Part shown: positions 24,957 through 33,642 of the stretch, piece by piece | Numbering within the stretch: position 1 is the first letter of the stretch | How the letters are laid out: each line of letters opens with the position of its first letter | Assembly: GCF_004801285.1 (NCBI RefSeq) | Contig: NZ_SSNY01000004.1 | Coordinates: 1-64,000 of the forward strand | Direction of reading: 5' to 3' | DNA from: Ollibium composti | GTDB taxonomy: Bacteria; Pseudomonadota; Alphaproteobacteria; Rhizobiales; Rhizobiaceae | DNA length: 64,000 bases | Notes under the pieces: generated by a model | Database searches by the model: none | What the model was told of the DNA's origin: nothing | Seen by the model: only the letters and a program-made list of their open reading frames with translations | Program-made: the position numbers and the translations under genes

Positions 24957-26342
24957 ATGACATTGTGGCAGCCAGATCCGGCGCTTATCCGCCGTCCCGC
25001 CTACCTCTCGCTGGCCGACCAGTTCGCCCGCGCCATCCACGACGGCAGGCTGGCGAACGGCGCCCGGTTGCCGACGCACCGGGCGCTGGCGGATGCGCTG
25101 AAACTGTCGGTGCAGACGGTGTCGCGCGCCTACGAGGAACTGATCCGGCGAGGCCTGGTGTCGGGCGAGATCGGCCGCGGTTCCTTCGTGCAGACGCAGC
25201 GCCGCGAGCCCGAGCCGCCCTATCTGCCCGAACGACCGGGCGAGGTGATCGACCTGTCGATCCTGAAGCCGGCCTGCGAGACGATGCACCAAGGGCGGCT
25301 GAAACAGGCGCTGGCCTGGCTGGCGGAGGCGCTGCCGGCAAGCTCGGCGCTGTCCTTCCGGCCGAACATGGTGTTCCCGCGCCACCGCGCGGTGGCGGCG
25401 GAATGGCTGGCGACCTGCGGGCTTGAGGCCTCGCCGCAGAACGTCACGCTGACCAACGGCGCCACCGCCGGCATGACGGTGGCGCTGATGAGCGTAGCCC
25501 CTCCCGGCTCCACCGTCGCCACCGAGGCCATCGGCCACCACACGCTGGTGCCGCTGGCGCGCTATCTCGGCTTCCATCTCGAAGGCCTGCCGATCGACGA
25601 CGACGGGCTGATCCCGGAAGCGTTGGACGAAGCCTGCCGGCTGGCCGACATCCGCGCGGTCTTCGTGCAACCCTCGGTCATCAACCCGACGGCGACGCTG
25701 ATGGGCTCGGTGCGGCGCGCGCAGCTGGCGGAAGTGGCGCGGCGGCACGACATCGCCATCATCGAGAACGACGTGCTCGGCCCGCTGGTTGAGGATCGCG
25801 CGCCGCCGCTCGCCTATTTCGCGCCAGAACGCACGCTCTACGTCACCTCCTTTTCCAAGATCACCGTGCCCGGCCTGCGCGTCGGCTATCTCGTCGCGCC
25901 CGACCGCTACGCCGCCGCCGTCGCCAACCGGCACCTCGTGTCGAACTGGATGGCAACGCCCATGGTGGCCGAGATCGCCACCAAATGGGTGACCGACGGC
26001 ACGGCGATGGATCTGGTGCGCTGGCAGCGCGACGCCTTGCGCCGCAGGCATGAGATCGCCAGCGAGGCTCTGCAGGGCGTCGCCTATCGCACATGCCGGG
26101 ACGCCCTGCATATCTGGCTGCAACTGCCGGACGACCGCTCCGAGGAAGCCTTCGTCGCCCAGGCTCGGCTGCGCGGCGTGGCGATCGCCCCCGGCGCCTC
26201 GTTCCGCATCGCCGAGACGCCCTGGAAGCCCGCAGTGCGCATCTCGCTCGGCTCGACGACGGAGGGCGAATTGCAGGCAGGTCTCGGCGTGGTGACGAAG
26301 CTCCTGCTCGGCGATCCGGAGCATCTTCTGCTCGCGATCTAG
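24957..26342 (+). CDS. enuR: MocR/GntR-type PLP-dependent regulator of ectoine catabolism
   Basis: The 461-residue protein joins an N-terminal GntR-type winged helix (residues 15-75, with LPTHRALADALKLSVQTVSRAYEEL) to a class I aminotransferase-like domain. The PLP-binding lysine is K301 in TSFSKITVPGLRVGYL, and the NPTAT loop is at about residue 245. This is the EnuR architecture. EnuR represses ectoine genes until a breakdown product such as acetyl-diaminobutyrate or diaminobutyrate reacts with the bound PLP. It stands immediately before ehuABCD-eutABCDE and divergent to asnC, as expected. Two matching sequence blocks (24913-24940 and 26386-26414) are candidate operators. Confidence 0.88.
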   Translation: MTLWQPDPALIRRPAYLSLADQFARAIHDGRLANGARLPTHRALADALKLSVQTVSRAYEELIRRGLVSGEIGRGSFVQTQRREPEPPYLPERPGEVIDLSILKPACETMHQGRLKQALAWLAEALPASSALSFRPNMVFPRHRAVAAEWLATCGLEASPQNVTLTNGATAGMTVALMSVAPPGSTVATEAIGHHTLVPLARYLGFHLEGLPIDDDGLIPEALDEACRLADIRAVFVQPSVINPTATLMGSVRRAQLAEVARRHDIAIIENDVLGPLVEDRAPPLAYFAPERTLYVTSFSKITVPGLRVGYLVAPDRYAAAVANRHLVSNWMATPMVAEIATKWVTDGTAMDLVRWQRDALRRRHEIASEALQGVAYRTCRDALHIWLQLPDDRSEEAFVAQARLRGVAIAPGASFRIAETPWKPAVRISLGSTTEGELQAGLGVVTKLLLGDPEHLLLAI

Positions 26343-26385
26343 GCGCTTGCAGCCGCAAAATTGTGCGGAATCAGAAAAATTGTCA

Positions 26386-26414
26386 TGATTTTATTTTCTC
26401 AATTGACATGATTT
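26386..26414 (+). promoter_or_regulatory. Candidate EnuR operator, site 2 (upstream of ehuA)
   Basis: The block reads TGATTT, 8 bp, CAATTG, 3 bp, TGATTT, and both TGATTT copies are preceded by CA. Order, sequence and the 3-bp spacing are the same as at 24913-24940. It lies 51 bp before the ehuA start in an AT-rich 120-bp gap, so ehuA probably has its own EnuR-controlled promoter. Confidence 0.6.
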
Positions 26415-26465
26415 CTGACCTTCCCCATCGTTAGGGACAAAGCTTCTCCAGGACGGGGGAACGCA

Positions 26466-27251
26466 TTGTCCGCGCCCATCATCAAGATCGACTCCATCGC
26501 CAAGAGTTTCGGCGCCTTCAAGGTGCTGGACGGCCTGTCGATGCAGGTCATGCCCGGCGAGAAGCTGGCGCTCATCGGCCCCTCCGGCTCGGGCAAGACG
26601 ACGATCCTGCGCATCCTGATGACGCTGGAGCGCATCGACGGCGGCCACATCCAGATCGACGGCGAGCACCTCTACCATATGGAGCGCAACGGCCAGCTCC
26701 TGCCGGCGGACGAGCGGCACCTGACGCGGATGCGGCAGAAGATCGGCATGGTCTTCCAGCTGTTCAACCTATTCCCGCACAAATGCGTGCTCGACAACGT
26801 CACGCTGGCGCCGATGCTGACCAAGGGAACGCCGCGCGCCGCCGCCGAGAAGCGGGCGATGGAACTGCTCGACATGGTGGGCATGGCGGACAAGGCGAAG
26901 AACATGCCGGCGCAGCTTTCCGGCGGGCAGAAGCAGCGCGTGGCGATCGCACGCGCGCTGGCGCTGTCGCCCAAGATCATGCTGTTCGACGAGGTCACTT
27001 CCGCGCTCGACCCCGAGCTTGTCGAGGAAGTGCTGAACGTCATGCGCAAGCTCGCCGCCGAGACGGACATGACGATGCTGCTGGTGACGCATGAGATGGG
27101 TTTCGCGCACGATTTCGCCGACCGGGTGCTGTTCTTCGATCGAGGCCGGATCGTCGAGGAAGGCAAGCCCGACGAGATTTTCCGTCATCCCAAGCAGGAA
27201 CGCACGCAGGCCTTCCTGAAGAAGATCATCGCGGCCGGACACCGGGTCTGA
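26466..27251 (+). CDS. ehuA: Ectoine/hydroxyectoine ABC transporter ATP-binding protein
   Basis: The 261-residue ATPase belongs to the polar amino acid (HisP/GlnQ-like) class, with Walker A GPSGSGKT, signature LSGGQKQR and Walker [16 protein letters not shown]. It starts with TTG at 26466, preceded by a strong GGGGGA site. It powers uptake through EhuC and EhuD. The assignment to ectoine rests on the gene order enuR-ehuABCD-eutABCDE. Confidence 0.9.
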   Translation: MSAPIIKIDSIAKSFGAFKVLDGLSMQVMPGEKLALIGPSGSGKTTILRILMTLERIDGGHIQIDGEHLYHMERNGQLLPADERHLTRMRQKIGMVFQLFNLFPHKCVLDNVTLAPMLTKGTPRAAAEKRAMELLDMVGMADKAKNMPAQLSGGQKQRVAIARALALSPKIMLFDEVTSALDPELVEEVLNVMRKLAAETDMTMLLVTHEMGFAHDFADRVLFFDRGRIVEEGKPDEIFRHPKQERTQAFLKKIIAAGHRV

Positions 27252-27313
27252 CCGCTTTGCCGGGCGCATATGCCGCCCAAACAAACCAAGAAGAACCAAT
27301 GGAGCTGGGAACG

Positions 27314-28165
27314 ATGAAAAGATTTGCAACATGGGCCGGCGTCGCCGGCCTCGCCGTGGCAGCGACGCTCGCCGCCACCACGCCGGGATCGGCAGACGAC
27401 AGCAAGCTGGAACAACTGAAGGAACAGGGTTTCGCGCGGCTCGCCATCGCCAACGAGCCGCCCTATACGGCCGTCGCCGCCGACGGCAAGGTGTCGGGCG
27501 CCGCGCCCGACGTCGCCCGTGAGGTTTTCAAGCGGCTCGGCGTCGCCGACGTCGTGGCGTCGATCTCCGAATACGGCGCGATGATCCCCGGCCTGCAGGC
27601 GGGCCGCTTCGACGTCGTCACCGCCGGCCTGTTCATGAAGCCGGAACGCTGCGCTGCGGTCGCCTATTCGGAACCGGTGCTGTGCGATGCCGAGGCCATG
27701 CTGGTCAAGAAGGGCAATCCGAAGGGCTTCAAGAGCTACGAGGACGTCGCCAAGGATACGTCGGCGACCATCGGCGCGCCCGGCGGCGGCACCGAGGAGA
27801 AGCTGGCGCTCAACGCCGGCGTGCCCCGGGACCGCGTCATCGTCGTGCCCGACGGCCAGAGCGGCCTGAAGATGGTGCAGGACGGGCGCATCGACGCCTA
27901 CTCGCTGCCGGTGCTATCAATCAACGACCTGATGAAGAAGGCCAACGACCCGAACCTCGAGGTCATCGCGCCGGTTCAGGGCGCGCCGGTCTATTGCGAC
28001 GGCGCCGCCTTCAACAAGAAGGACACGGCACTGCGCGACGCCTTCAACGTCGAACTGGCGAAGATGAAGAAGTCCGGCGAATTCGCCAAGATCATCGAGC
28101 CCTATGGCTTCTCGGCGGCGGCGGCGATGTCGACGACCACCGAAAAGCTCTGCTCGGCGAAGTGA
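27314..28165 (+). CDS. ehuB: Ectoine/hydroxyectoine-binding periplasmic protein
   Basis: The 283-residue precursor has a signal peptide (residues 1-~27, ending near PGSA) and a family 3 solute-binding domain. The domain opens with LAIANEPPYTAVAADG and contains the ligand arginine region GGTEEKLALNAGVPRDRV. EhuB of Sinorhizobium binds ectoine with high affinity through an aromatic/acidic pocket; exact residues would need alignment. I take the ATG at 27314, which follows GGAGCTGGGAACG; an in-frame ATG five codons earlier is the alternative. A palindromic repeat follows the stop codon. Confidence 0.88.
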   Translation: MKRFATWAGVAGLAVAATLAATTPGSADDSKLEQLKEQGFARLAIANEPPYTAVAADGKVSGAAPDVAREVFKRLGVADVVASISEYGAMIPGLQAGRFDVVTAGLFMKPERCAAVAYSEPVLCDAEAMLVKKGNPKGFKSYEDVAKDTSATIGAPGGGTEEKLALNAGVPRDRVIVVPDGQSGLKMVQDGRIDAYSLPVLSINDLMKKANDPNLEVIAPVQGAPVYCDGAAFNKKDTALRDAFNVELAKMKKSGEFAKIIEPYGFSAAAAMSTTTEKLCSAK

Positions 28166-28169
28166 AGGC

Positions 28170-28296
28170 CTTCTTCTCCCCGTTCACGGGGAGAAGATGT
28201 CGGCAGGCAGATGAGGGGCGGCGCAAATTTTTCAAAGCTGGCGCTGCCCCTCATCCGTCACTTCGTGACACCTTCTCCCCGTGAACGGGGAGAAGG
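28170..28296. repeat. Rhizobial palindromic repeat, copy B, inside the ehu operon
   Basis: The element starts with the hairpin CTTCTCCCCG-TTCA-CGGGGAGAAG and ends with CTTCTCCCCG-TGAA-CGGGGAGAAG. Internal ATGAGGGGCGGCG and CGCTGCCCCTCAT arms pair around an AT-rich loop. The same layout is seen at 14298-14423. It fills nearly the whole gap between ehuB and ehuC and would fold strongly in the transcript. It could protect the ehuB message and reduce read-through into ehuC. Confidence 0.8.
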
Positions 28297-28325
28297 AAGA
28301 ATCCTCCACCGCAACCGGAAATCCC

Positions 28326-28985
28326 ATGACCGACTGGTCCGGCTATCTCTACCTGATCCTGCAAGGCGCGCTCGTCACCGTGGAACTCACGCTGATGGGC
28401 TCGGTGCTGGCGCTGATCATGGCCTTCGTCGCCGGGCTGGGACGCCTGTCGCGTTTCTTCGCCGTGCGCGCGCTGGCAACGGCCTATATCGAATTCTTCC
28501 GCGGCACCTCGATCTTCGTCCAGCTTTTCTGGGTCTATTTCGTGCTGCCGCTGGCCGGCTTCGAGCTGACGCCGCTGCAGGCCGGCGTGCTCGGGCTGGG
28601 CCTGAACGTCGGCGCCTACGGAGCCGAGGTGGTGCGCGGCGCCGTGCAGTCGATCGGTAAGGAGCAATACGAAGCCTGCGTGGCGCTCAATCTCGGCCGC
28701 TGGCAGGGCATGCGCCACGTCATCCTGCCGCAGGCGCTGCTGTTGATGCTGCCGACCTTCGGCAACAACGCCATCGAACTGCTCAAGGCGACGTCGGTCG
28801 TCTCGCTGATCTCGCTCGCCGACATGACCTTCCAGGCCAACATCGTGCGCTCGCAGACCGGCAACACCATGCTTCCCTTCGCCACCATCCTCATCCTCTA
28901 CTTCGCGATGGCGTCGGCAATCTCGTGGGGCGTGCGCACGCTGGAGCGGCGCATGGCGCGCGGCCTCGACGGCGTCAGGACCTGA
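28326..28985 (+). CDS. ehuC: Ectoine/hydroxyectoine ABC transporter permease EhuC
   Basis: The 219-residue inner-membrane protein has about five helices. The EAA-type loop, EACVALNLGRWQGMRHVILPQAL, identifies it as a polar amino acid-type permease. I take the ATG at 28326; an in-frame start at 28281 lies inside the palindromic repeat and is unlikely. It pairs with EhuD, whose gene follows after 10 bp. Confidence 0.9.
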   Translation: MTDWSGYLYLILQGALVTVELTLMGSVLALIMAFVAGLGRLSRFFAVRALATAYIEFFRGTSIFVQLFWVYFVLPLAGFELTPLQAGVLGLGLNVGAYGAEVVRGAVQSIGKEQYEACVALNLGRWQGMRHVILPQALLLMLPTFGNNAIELLKATSVVSLISLADMTFQANIVRSQTGNTMLPFATILILYFAMASAISWGVRTLERRMARGLDGVRT

Positions 28986-28995
28986 GGGGGCGGCG

Positions 28996-29655
28996 ATGGA
29001 ATGGGATTGGGACTTCGTCTGGCAGATCCTCCCGACCCTGATCCAGGGCGTCAAGATCACCATCCTCGCCACCTTGCTCGGCTCGGTGCTAGCCGCCGTC
29101 GTCGGTCTCGCGATCGCGCTGTTGCGCCGCTCGCCCAACCGGCTGATTTCCCGACCGGTAGGCTTCTTCGCCGAATTCATCCGCGGCACGCCGCTGCTCG
29201 TGCAACTCTACTTCATCTTCTACGTCCTGCCCGACATCGGCATCCTTCTGCCGCCGCTGGTGGCCGGCGTCATCGGGCTTGGCCTGCACTACGGCACCTA
29301 CGCGGCAGAGGTCTATCGCGCCGGCATCGACAACGTGCCGCGCGGTCAGTGGGAGGCGGCCAAGGCCTGCAACCTCAGCGCCCGGCAGACCTGGACGCAC
29401 ATCATCCTGCCGCAGGCCATCCCGCCGATGATACCGGCGCTCGCCAACTATTTCGTCGCCATGTTCAAGGAAACGCCGCTGCTTTCGGCCATCACCGTAC
29501 TGGAGCTGATGAACCAGGCGAAACTGGTCGCCAACTCTTACTACCGGTATGTCGAGCCGATGACGCTGGTCGGCGTCTTCTTCCTCATCATCAGCCTGTT
29601 CTCGGTCATCCTGCTGCGTTGGCTGGAACGCCGTTACGGAAGGATCGAGCGGTAA
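28996..29655 (+). CDS. ehuD: Ectoine/hydroxyectoine ABC transporter permease EhuD
   Basis: The 219-residue permease has about five helices and the EAA loop EAAKACNLSARQTWTHIILPQAI. Its start is preceded by GAGGGGGCGG. With EhuC it forms the membrane channel of the ectoine importer. The stop is followed after 4 bp by the eutA start, so transport and breakdown genes lie on one transcript. Confidence 0.9.
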   Translation: MEWDWDFVWQILPTLIQGVKITILATLLGSVLAAVVGLAIALLRRSPNRLISRPVGFFAEFIRGTPLLVQLYFIFYVLPDIGILLPPLVAGVIGLGLHYGTYAAEVYRAGIDNVPRGQWEAAKACNLSARQTWTHIILPQAIPPMIPALANYFVAMFKETPLLSAITVLELMNQAKLVANSYYRYVEPMTLVGVFFLIISLFSVILLRWLERRYGRIER

Positions 29656-29659
29656 AGCA

Positions 29660-30430
29660 ATGTCCGACATCCGTCTCCACGCCGAGCGTCCGCCGCTCGA
29701 TCCGAGTCCGCTGAAAAAACGCGTCGGTCTCGTCATCCTGGCCACCGACCACACCAGCGAGGTGGACTTCCGCCGCATGGTCGCGAGCGAAACCATCGGG
29801 GTCTATGGCGCCCGCATCCCCTACGCCAATCCGACCACGCCGGAAAACCTGAGAAAAATGCAGCCGGCTCTGACGGCTGGCGCCGCGCTGATCCTGCCCG
29901 ACGAGCCGCTCGACGCGATCTGCTATTCCTGCACCTCGGCCTCGGTGGTGATCGGCGACGCCGAGATCGAAGCCGCGATCCAGGCGGCCAAGCCGGGCGT
30001 CCCTGTGGTGACGCCGCCGATGGCCGCGATACGCGGCCTGCGCGCCTTGGGGGCAAAGCGTATTTCCATCCTGACGCCCTACACGGTGGAAACCAGCCGG
30101 CCGATGGCAGCCTATTTCGCCGGCCACGGCTTCGACATCGCCTCCTTCACCTGCCTCGGCTTCGAGGATGACCGCGAGATGGCCCGCATCCGGCCGGCAG
30201 CACTTGTCGATCTCGCCCGCGAGGCGACCCATCCGGAGGCGGAAGCGCTGTTCATCTCCTGCACCGCGCTGCGTTCCACGCTTGTGGCAGCCGACATCGA
30301 ACGCGTCATCGGCCGGCCGGTCGTCACCTCCAACCAGGCGAGCGCCTGGAATTGCCTCAGGCTGTGCGGCGACGACACCGCCCATCCCGAATGGGGCCGG
30401 CTGATGACGCTGCCGCTTGGGCTCGCGTGA
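29660..30430 (+). CDS. eutA: Ectoine utilisation protein EutA (Asp/Glu racemase/maleate isomerase-like)
   Basis: The 256-residue protein has the two-cysteine layout of the aspartate/glutamate racemase superfamily, closest to maleate isomerase and arylmalonate decarboxylase types. One cysteine is in AICYSCTSASVV, the other in ALFISCTALRST. EutA is grouped with EutB and EutC, which are proposed to convert 5-hydroxyectoine to ectoine. Its own chemistry has not been settled. The tight packing (4 bp from ehuD, 4 bp to eutB) supports a shared transcript. Confidence 0.88.
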   Translation: MSDIRLHAERPPLDPSPLKKRVGLVILATDHTSEVDFRRMVASETIGVYGARIPYANPTTPENLRKMQPALTAGAALILPDEPLDAICYSCTSASVVIGDAEIEAAIQAAKPGVPVVTPPMAAIRGLRALGAKRISILTPYTVETSRPMAAYFAGHGFDIASFTCLGFEDDREMARIRPAALVDLAREATHPEAEALFISCTALRSTLVAADIERVIGRPVVTSNQASAWNCLRLCGDDTAHPEWGRLMTLPLGLA

Positions 30431-30434
30431 TCCC

Positions 30435-31427
30435 ATGGGCACGGCATTCGTCACCCTTGCCGACATCGAGGCCGCGCGGGCGCGCATCGCCGCCGACATC
30501 GTCGTGACCCCGACGGTCGACTCGCCTTCGCTCAGCGAAAAATTCAGCGTGCCGGTCCGGCTCAAGCTGGAGCATCGGCAAACGACCGGCTCCTTCAAGC
30601 TGCGCGGCGCCTCGAACGCGGTCGCGCTGCTGTCGACCGGCACGCGCGGCGTCACCGCCGCCTCCACCGGCAATCACGGCAGGGCGCTGTCGCTGGCGGC
30701 CAAGCGGCGCGGCATTCCCGCCGTCATCTGCATGTCGAAACTAGTACCGGAAAACAAGCTGGCGGAAATCCGCCGGCTGGGCGCCGAAGCGCGCATTGTG
30801 GGGGCGAGCCAGGACGAAGCACAGGTCGAAGCCGAGCGGCTTGTCGCAGAAGACGGGTTTTCGATGATCCCGCCCTTCGACCATCCCGCGGTCGTCGCCG
30901 GCCAGGGAACGCTGGGCGCCGAGATCGTCGAACAGACGCCGGACGTTGAAACCCTGCTGATCCAGGTTTCCGGCGGCGGGCTTGCTGCTGGCGTCGCCAT
31001 GGCGGTGAAGACGCTGCGCCCGAATGTCCGCGTCATCGGTGTCTCGATGGCGCGGGGGGCTGCCATGAAGGCCAGTCTCGACGCCGGCCGACCGATCGAA
31101 GTCGAGGAAAAGGAAACGCTGGCGGATTCGCTCGGCGGCGGCATCGGCCTCGACAATCGCCTGACCTTCGCCATGTGCCGCGACCTGCTGGATGACCTCG
31201 TGCTTCTCAGCGAAGACGAGATCGCTGCCGGCGTCCGCCACGCTTACGAACAGGAGCGAGAAATCGTCGAGGGCGCCGGCGCGGTCGGGATCGCCGCGCT
31301 GCTGGCCGGCAAGGTCAGGCCGAAAGGCCCGACGGTGGCGGTGCTGTCGGGCCGCAACATCGCCATGGACCTGCATCGCGCCATCGTCTGCGGCACGTGG
31401 CGCGACGCACGGGAGCGCGCGGCATGA
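30435..31427 (+). CDS. eutB: Hydroxyectoine utilisation dehydratase EutB (threonine dehydratase-like)
   Basis: The 330-residue protein is a fold-type II PLP enzyme. The lysine is in TTGSFKLRGASNAV, the SxGNHG loop in ASTGNHGRALSLAA, and the glycine-rich phosphate cup in VSGGGLAAGVA. It resembles threonine dehydratase without the regulatory domain. In ectoine clusters it is proposed to act on hydroxyectoine or its ring-opened form. I take the ATG at 30435, four bases after the eutA stop. Its end overlaps eutC by an ATGA. Confidence 0.9.
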   Translation: MGTAFVTLADIEAARARIAADIVVTPTVDSPSLSEKFSVPVRLKLEHRQTTGSFKLRGASNAVALLSTGTRGVTAASTGNHGRALSLAAKRRGIPAVICMSKLVPENKLAEIRRLGAEARIVGASQDEAQVEAERLVAEDGFSMIPPFDHPAVVAGQGTLGAEIVEQTPDVETLLIQVSGGGLAAGVAMAVKTLRPNVRVIGVSMARGAAMKASLDAGRPIEVEEKETLADSLGGGIGLDNRLTFAMCRDLLDDLVLLSEDEIAAGVRHAYEQEREIVEGAGAVGIAALLAGKVRPKGPTVAVLSGRNIAMDLHRAIVCGTWRDARERAA

Positions 31428-32416
31428 CGCGCATGACCATCCTCACGGAAGCGGACCTGCGCAAGATCGTCAGGCTCGACCTCGACGCCGTCGCCTGCGT
31501 CGAAAACGCCTTCCGGGCGCTGGCGACCCTGCCGGTCGCCATGCCGCCGATCCTCAGGCTCGACATTCCCGAGCACAATGGCGAAGTGGATGTGAAGACG
31601 GCCTATGTGCCCGGCATCGACGGCTTCGCCATCAAGATCAGCCCCGGCTTCTTCGACAATCCCAAGATCGGCCTGCCCTCGACCAACGGCATGATGGTGC
31701 TGCTTTCGGCGAAAACCGGGCTGGTCGAGGCGCTACTGCTCGACAACGGCTACCTGACGGACGTGCGCACAGCAGCCGCCGGCGCGGTCGCCGCGAAACA
31801 TCTAGCGCGGCCGGACGCGACAGTCGCGACGATCTTCGGCGCCGGCATGCAGGCGCGTCTTCAACTGGAGGCCCTGAAGCTGGTGCGGCCGATAGAAGGC
31901 GCGTGCATCTGGGCGCGCGATCGGCTCAAGGCCGAGCGGACGGCGGCGGAGCTGCGCGAAAAGCTGGGCATCGCGGTGCGCGCCGAGACCGACGCCGCCA
32001 GGGCCGTCACGGGCGCGGACATCATCGTGACGACCACGCCCTCGACCGAGCCGCTGATCCATGCCGGCTTCGTCACCGCCGGCCAGCACATCACCGCCAT
32101 GGGCTCCGACGCCGAGCACAAGAACGAGATCGCGCCGGCGATCCTCAAGCTGGCCGACCTCTATGTCGCCGACAGCGCAAAACAGACACGGCGGCTCGGC
32201 GAACTGCACCACGCCATCGATGCAGGCCTGATCTCCGCCGATGCAGACGTCGCCGAACTCGGCGCCGTCATTGCCGGCAAGCGACACGGCCGGCGCGACG
32301 CCTCCGACATCACCGTCGCCGATCTCACCGGCACCGGCGTGCAGGACACCGCCATCGCCGCACTGGCGCGCGACCGCGCGAAGGCGGCAGGGATCGGGAC
32401 CGTTTTCGAAAGCTGA
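31424..32416 (+). CDS. eutC: Ectoine utilisation protein EutC (ornithine cyclodeaminase-like)
   Basis: The 330-residue protein belongs to the ornithine cyclodeaminase/mu-crystallin family. It has an NAD-binding Rossmann region (TVATIFGAGMQARLQLEAL) and the conserved lysine/arginine region VKTAYVPGIDGFAIKIS. With EutB it is thought to form a reductive or deaminating pair in hydroxyectoine turnover. The start at 31424 overlaps the eutB stop, indicating coupling. An alternative ATG four codons in cannot be excluded. Confidence 0.9.
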   Translation: MTRMTILTEADLRKIVRLDLDAVACVENAFRALATLPVAMPPILRLDIPEHNGEVDVKTAYVPGIDGFAIKISPGFFDNPKIGLPSTNGMMVLLSAKTGLVEALLLDNGYLTDVRTAAAGAVAAKHLARPDATVATIFGAGMQARLQLEALKLVRPIEGACIWARDRLKAERTAAELREKLGIAVRAETDAARAVTGADIIVTTTPSTEPLIHAGFVTAGQHITAMGSDAEHKNEIAPAILKLADLYVADSAKQTRRLGELHHAIDAGLISADADVAELGAVIAGKRHGRRDASDITVADLTGTGVQDTAIAALARDRAKAAGIGTVFES

Positions 32417-32457
32417 CAACGGGCGGGGAGCCCGGACAACGAGGAAAAGACTGCGAC

Positions 32458-33636
32458 ATGCAACCCAACCTGAAATTCACGCGCGAGGAATATGCGGAAC
32501 GCCTCGCCAAGACCCGGCGGGCCATGGAGGCCAAGGGCGTCGACGTGCTGATCTGTTCCGACCCGTCGAACATGGCCTGGCTGACCGGCTATGACGGCTG
32601 GTCGTTCTACGTGCACCAGGCCGTCATCGTGCCGCCGGACGGCGAACCGATCTGGTACGGGCGCGGGCAGGACGCCAACGGCGCCAAGCGCACCGCCTAT
32701 CTCGCCCACGACAACATCGTCGGTTATGCCGACCACTATGTGCAGTCGACCGAGCGCCACCCGATGGATTTTCTGTCCACCGTGCTGACGGAGCGTGGCC
32801 TCGGCAACAAGCGCATCGGCGTCGAGATGGACAATTACTGGTTCTCGGCCAAGGCGTTTGCGTCGCTGCAGCAGCACCTGCCCAACGCGCGCTTCGTCGA
32901 CGCCACCGCGCTGGTCAACTGGCAGCGCGCGGTGAAGAGCCCGACCGAGATCGACTACATGCGCAAGGCCGCGCGCATCGTCGAGGCCATGCACGCCCGC
33001 ATCGTCGACAAGATGGAGATCGGCATGAGGAAGTGCGACCTCGTCGCCGAGATCTACGATGCCGGCACGCGCGGCGTCGACGGGATAGGCGGCGACTATC
33101 CGGCCATCGTGCCGCTTTTGCCGTCCGGAGTGGATGCCTCGGCGCCGCACCTGACCTGGGACGACAGGCCGATGAAGGCCGGCGAAGGCACCTTCTTCGA
33201 GATCGCCGGCTGTTATAATCGCTATCACTGCCCGCTGTCGCGCACCGTATTCCTCGGCAATCCGACGCAGGCGTTCCTCGATGCCGAGAAGGCGACGCTG
33301 GAGGGCATGGAGGCCGGGCTGGCGGCGGCAAAGCCCGGCAACACCTGCGAGGACATCGCCAACGCCTTCTTCGCGGTGCTGAAGAAGTACGGCATCGTCA
33401 AGGACAACCGCACCGGCTACCCGATCGGCATTTCCTATCCGCCGGACTGGGGCGAGCGCACCATGAGCCTGCGCCCCGGCGACCGCACCGAGCTGAAGCC
33501 CGGCATGACCTTCCATTTCATGACCGGCTTGTGGCTGGAGACGATGGGGCTGGAGATCACCGAGTCCATCCTCATCACGGAGACCGGCGTGGAATGCCTG
33601 GCCAACGTGCCGCGCAAGCTGGTGGTGAAGGACTAG
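32458..33636 (+). CDS. eutD: Ectoine hydrolase EutD (DoeA), M24 peptidase fold
   Basis: The 392-residue protein has the creatinase N-domain (residues 1-~155) and the pita-bread M24 domain, as in creatinase and prolidase. The usual metal ligands of M24 aminopeptidases are only partly recognisable (VDGIGGDYPA and YNRYHCPLSR segments), as in other non-peptidase members. The enzyme opens the ectoine ring to N-acetyl-diaminobutyrate. The ATG at 32458 follows GAGGAAAAGACTGCGAC. A long upstream in-frame extension overlapping eutB and eutC is an artefact of GC-rich sequence. Confidence 0.92.
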   Translation: MQPNLKFTREEYAERLAKTRRAMEAKGVDVLICSDPSNMAWLTGYDGWSFYVHQAVIVPPDGEPIWYGRGQDANGAKRTAYLAHDNIVGYADHYVQSTERHPMDFLSTVLTERGLGNKRIGVEMDNYWFSAKAFASLQQHLPNARFVDATALVNWQRAVKSPTEIDYMRKAARIVEAMHARIVDKMEIGMRKCDLVAEIYDAGTRGVDGIGGDYPAIVPLLPSGVDASAPHLTWDDRPMKAGEGTFFEIAGCYNRYHCPLSRTVFLGNPTQAFLDAEKATLEGMEAGLAAAKPGNTCEDIANAFFAVLKKYGIVKDNRTGYPIGISYPPDWGERTMSLRPGDRTELKPGMTFHFMTGLWLETMGLEITESILITETGVECLANVPRKLVVKD

Positions 33637-33642
33637 CCTGCC

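Noticed and set aside
31192..32457. N-terminal extension fusing extra sequence to EutD
   Set aside because: The extension overlaps eutB and eutC out of frame and is arginine-rich noise. The M24 family starts at the ATG at 32458, which has a ribosome binding site.
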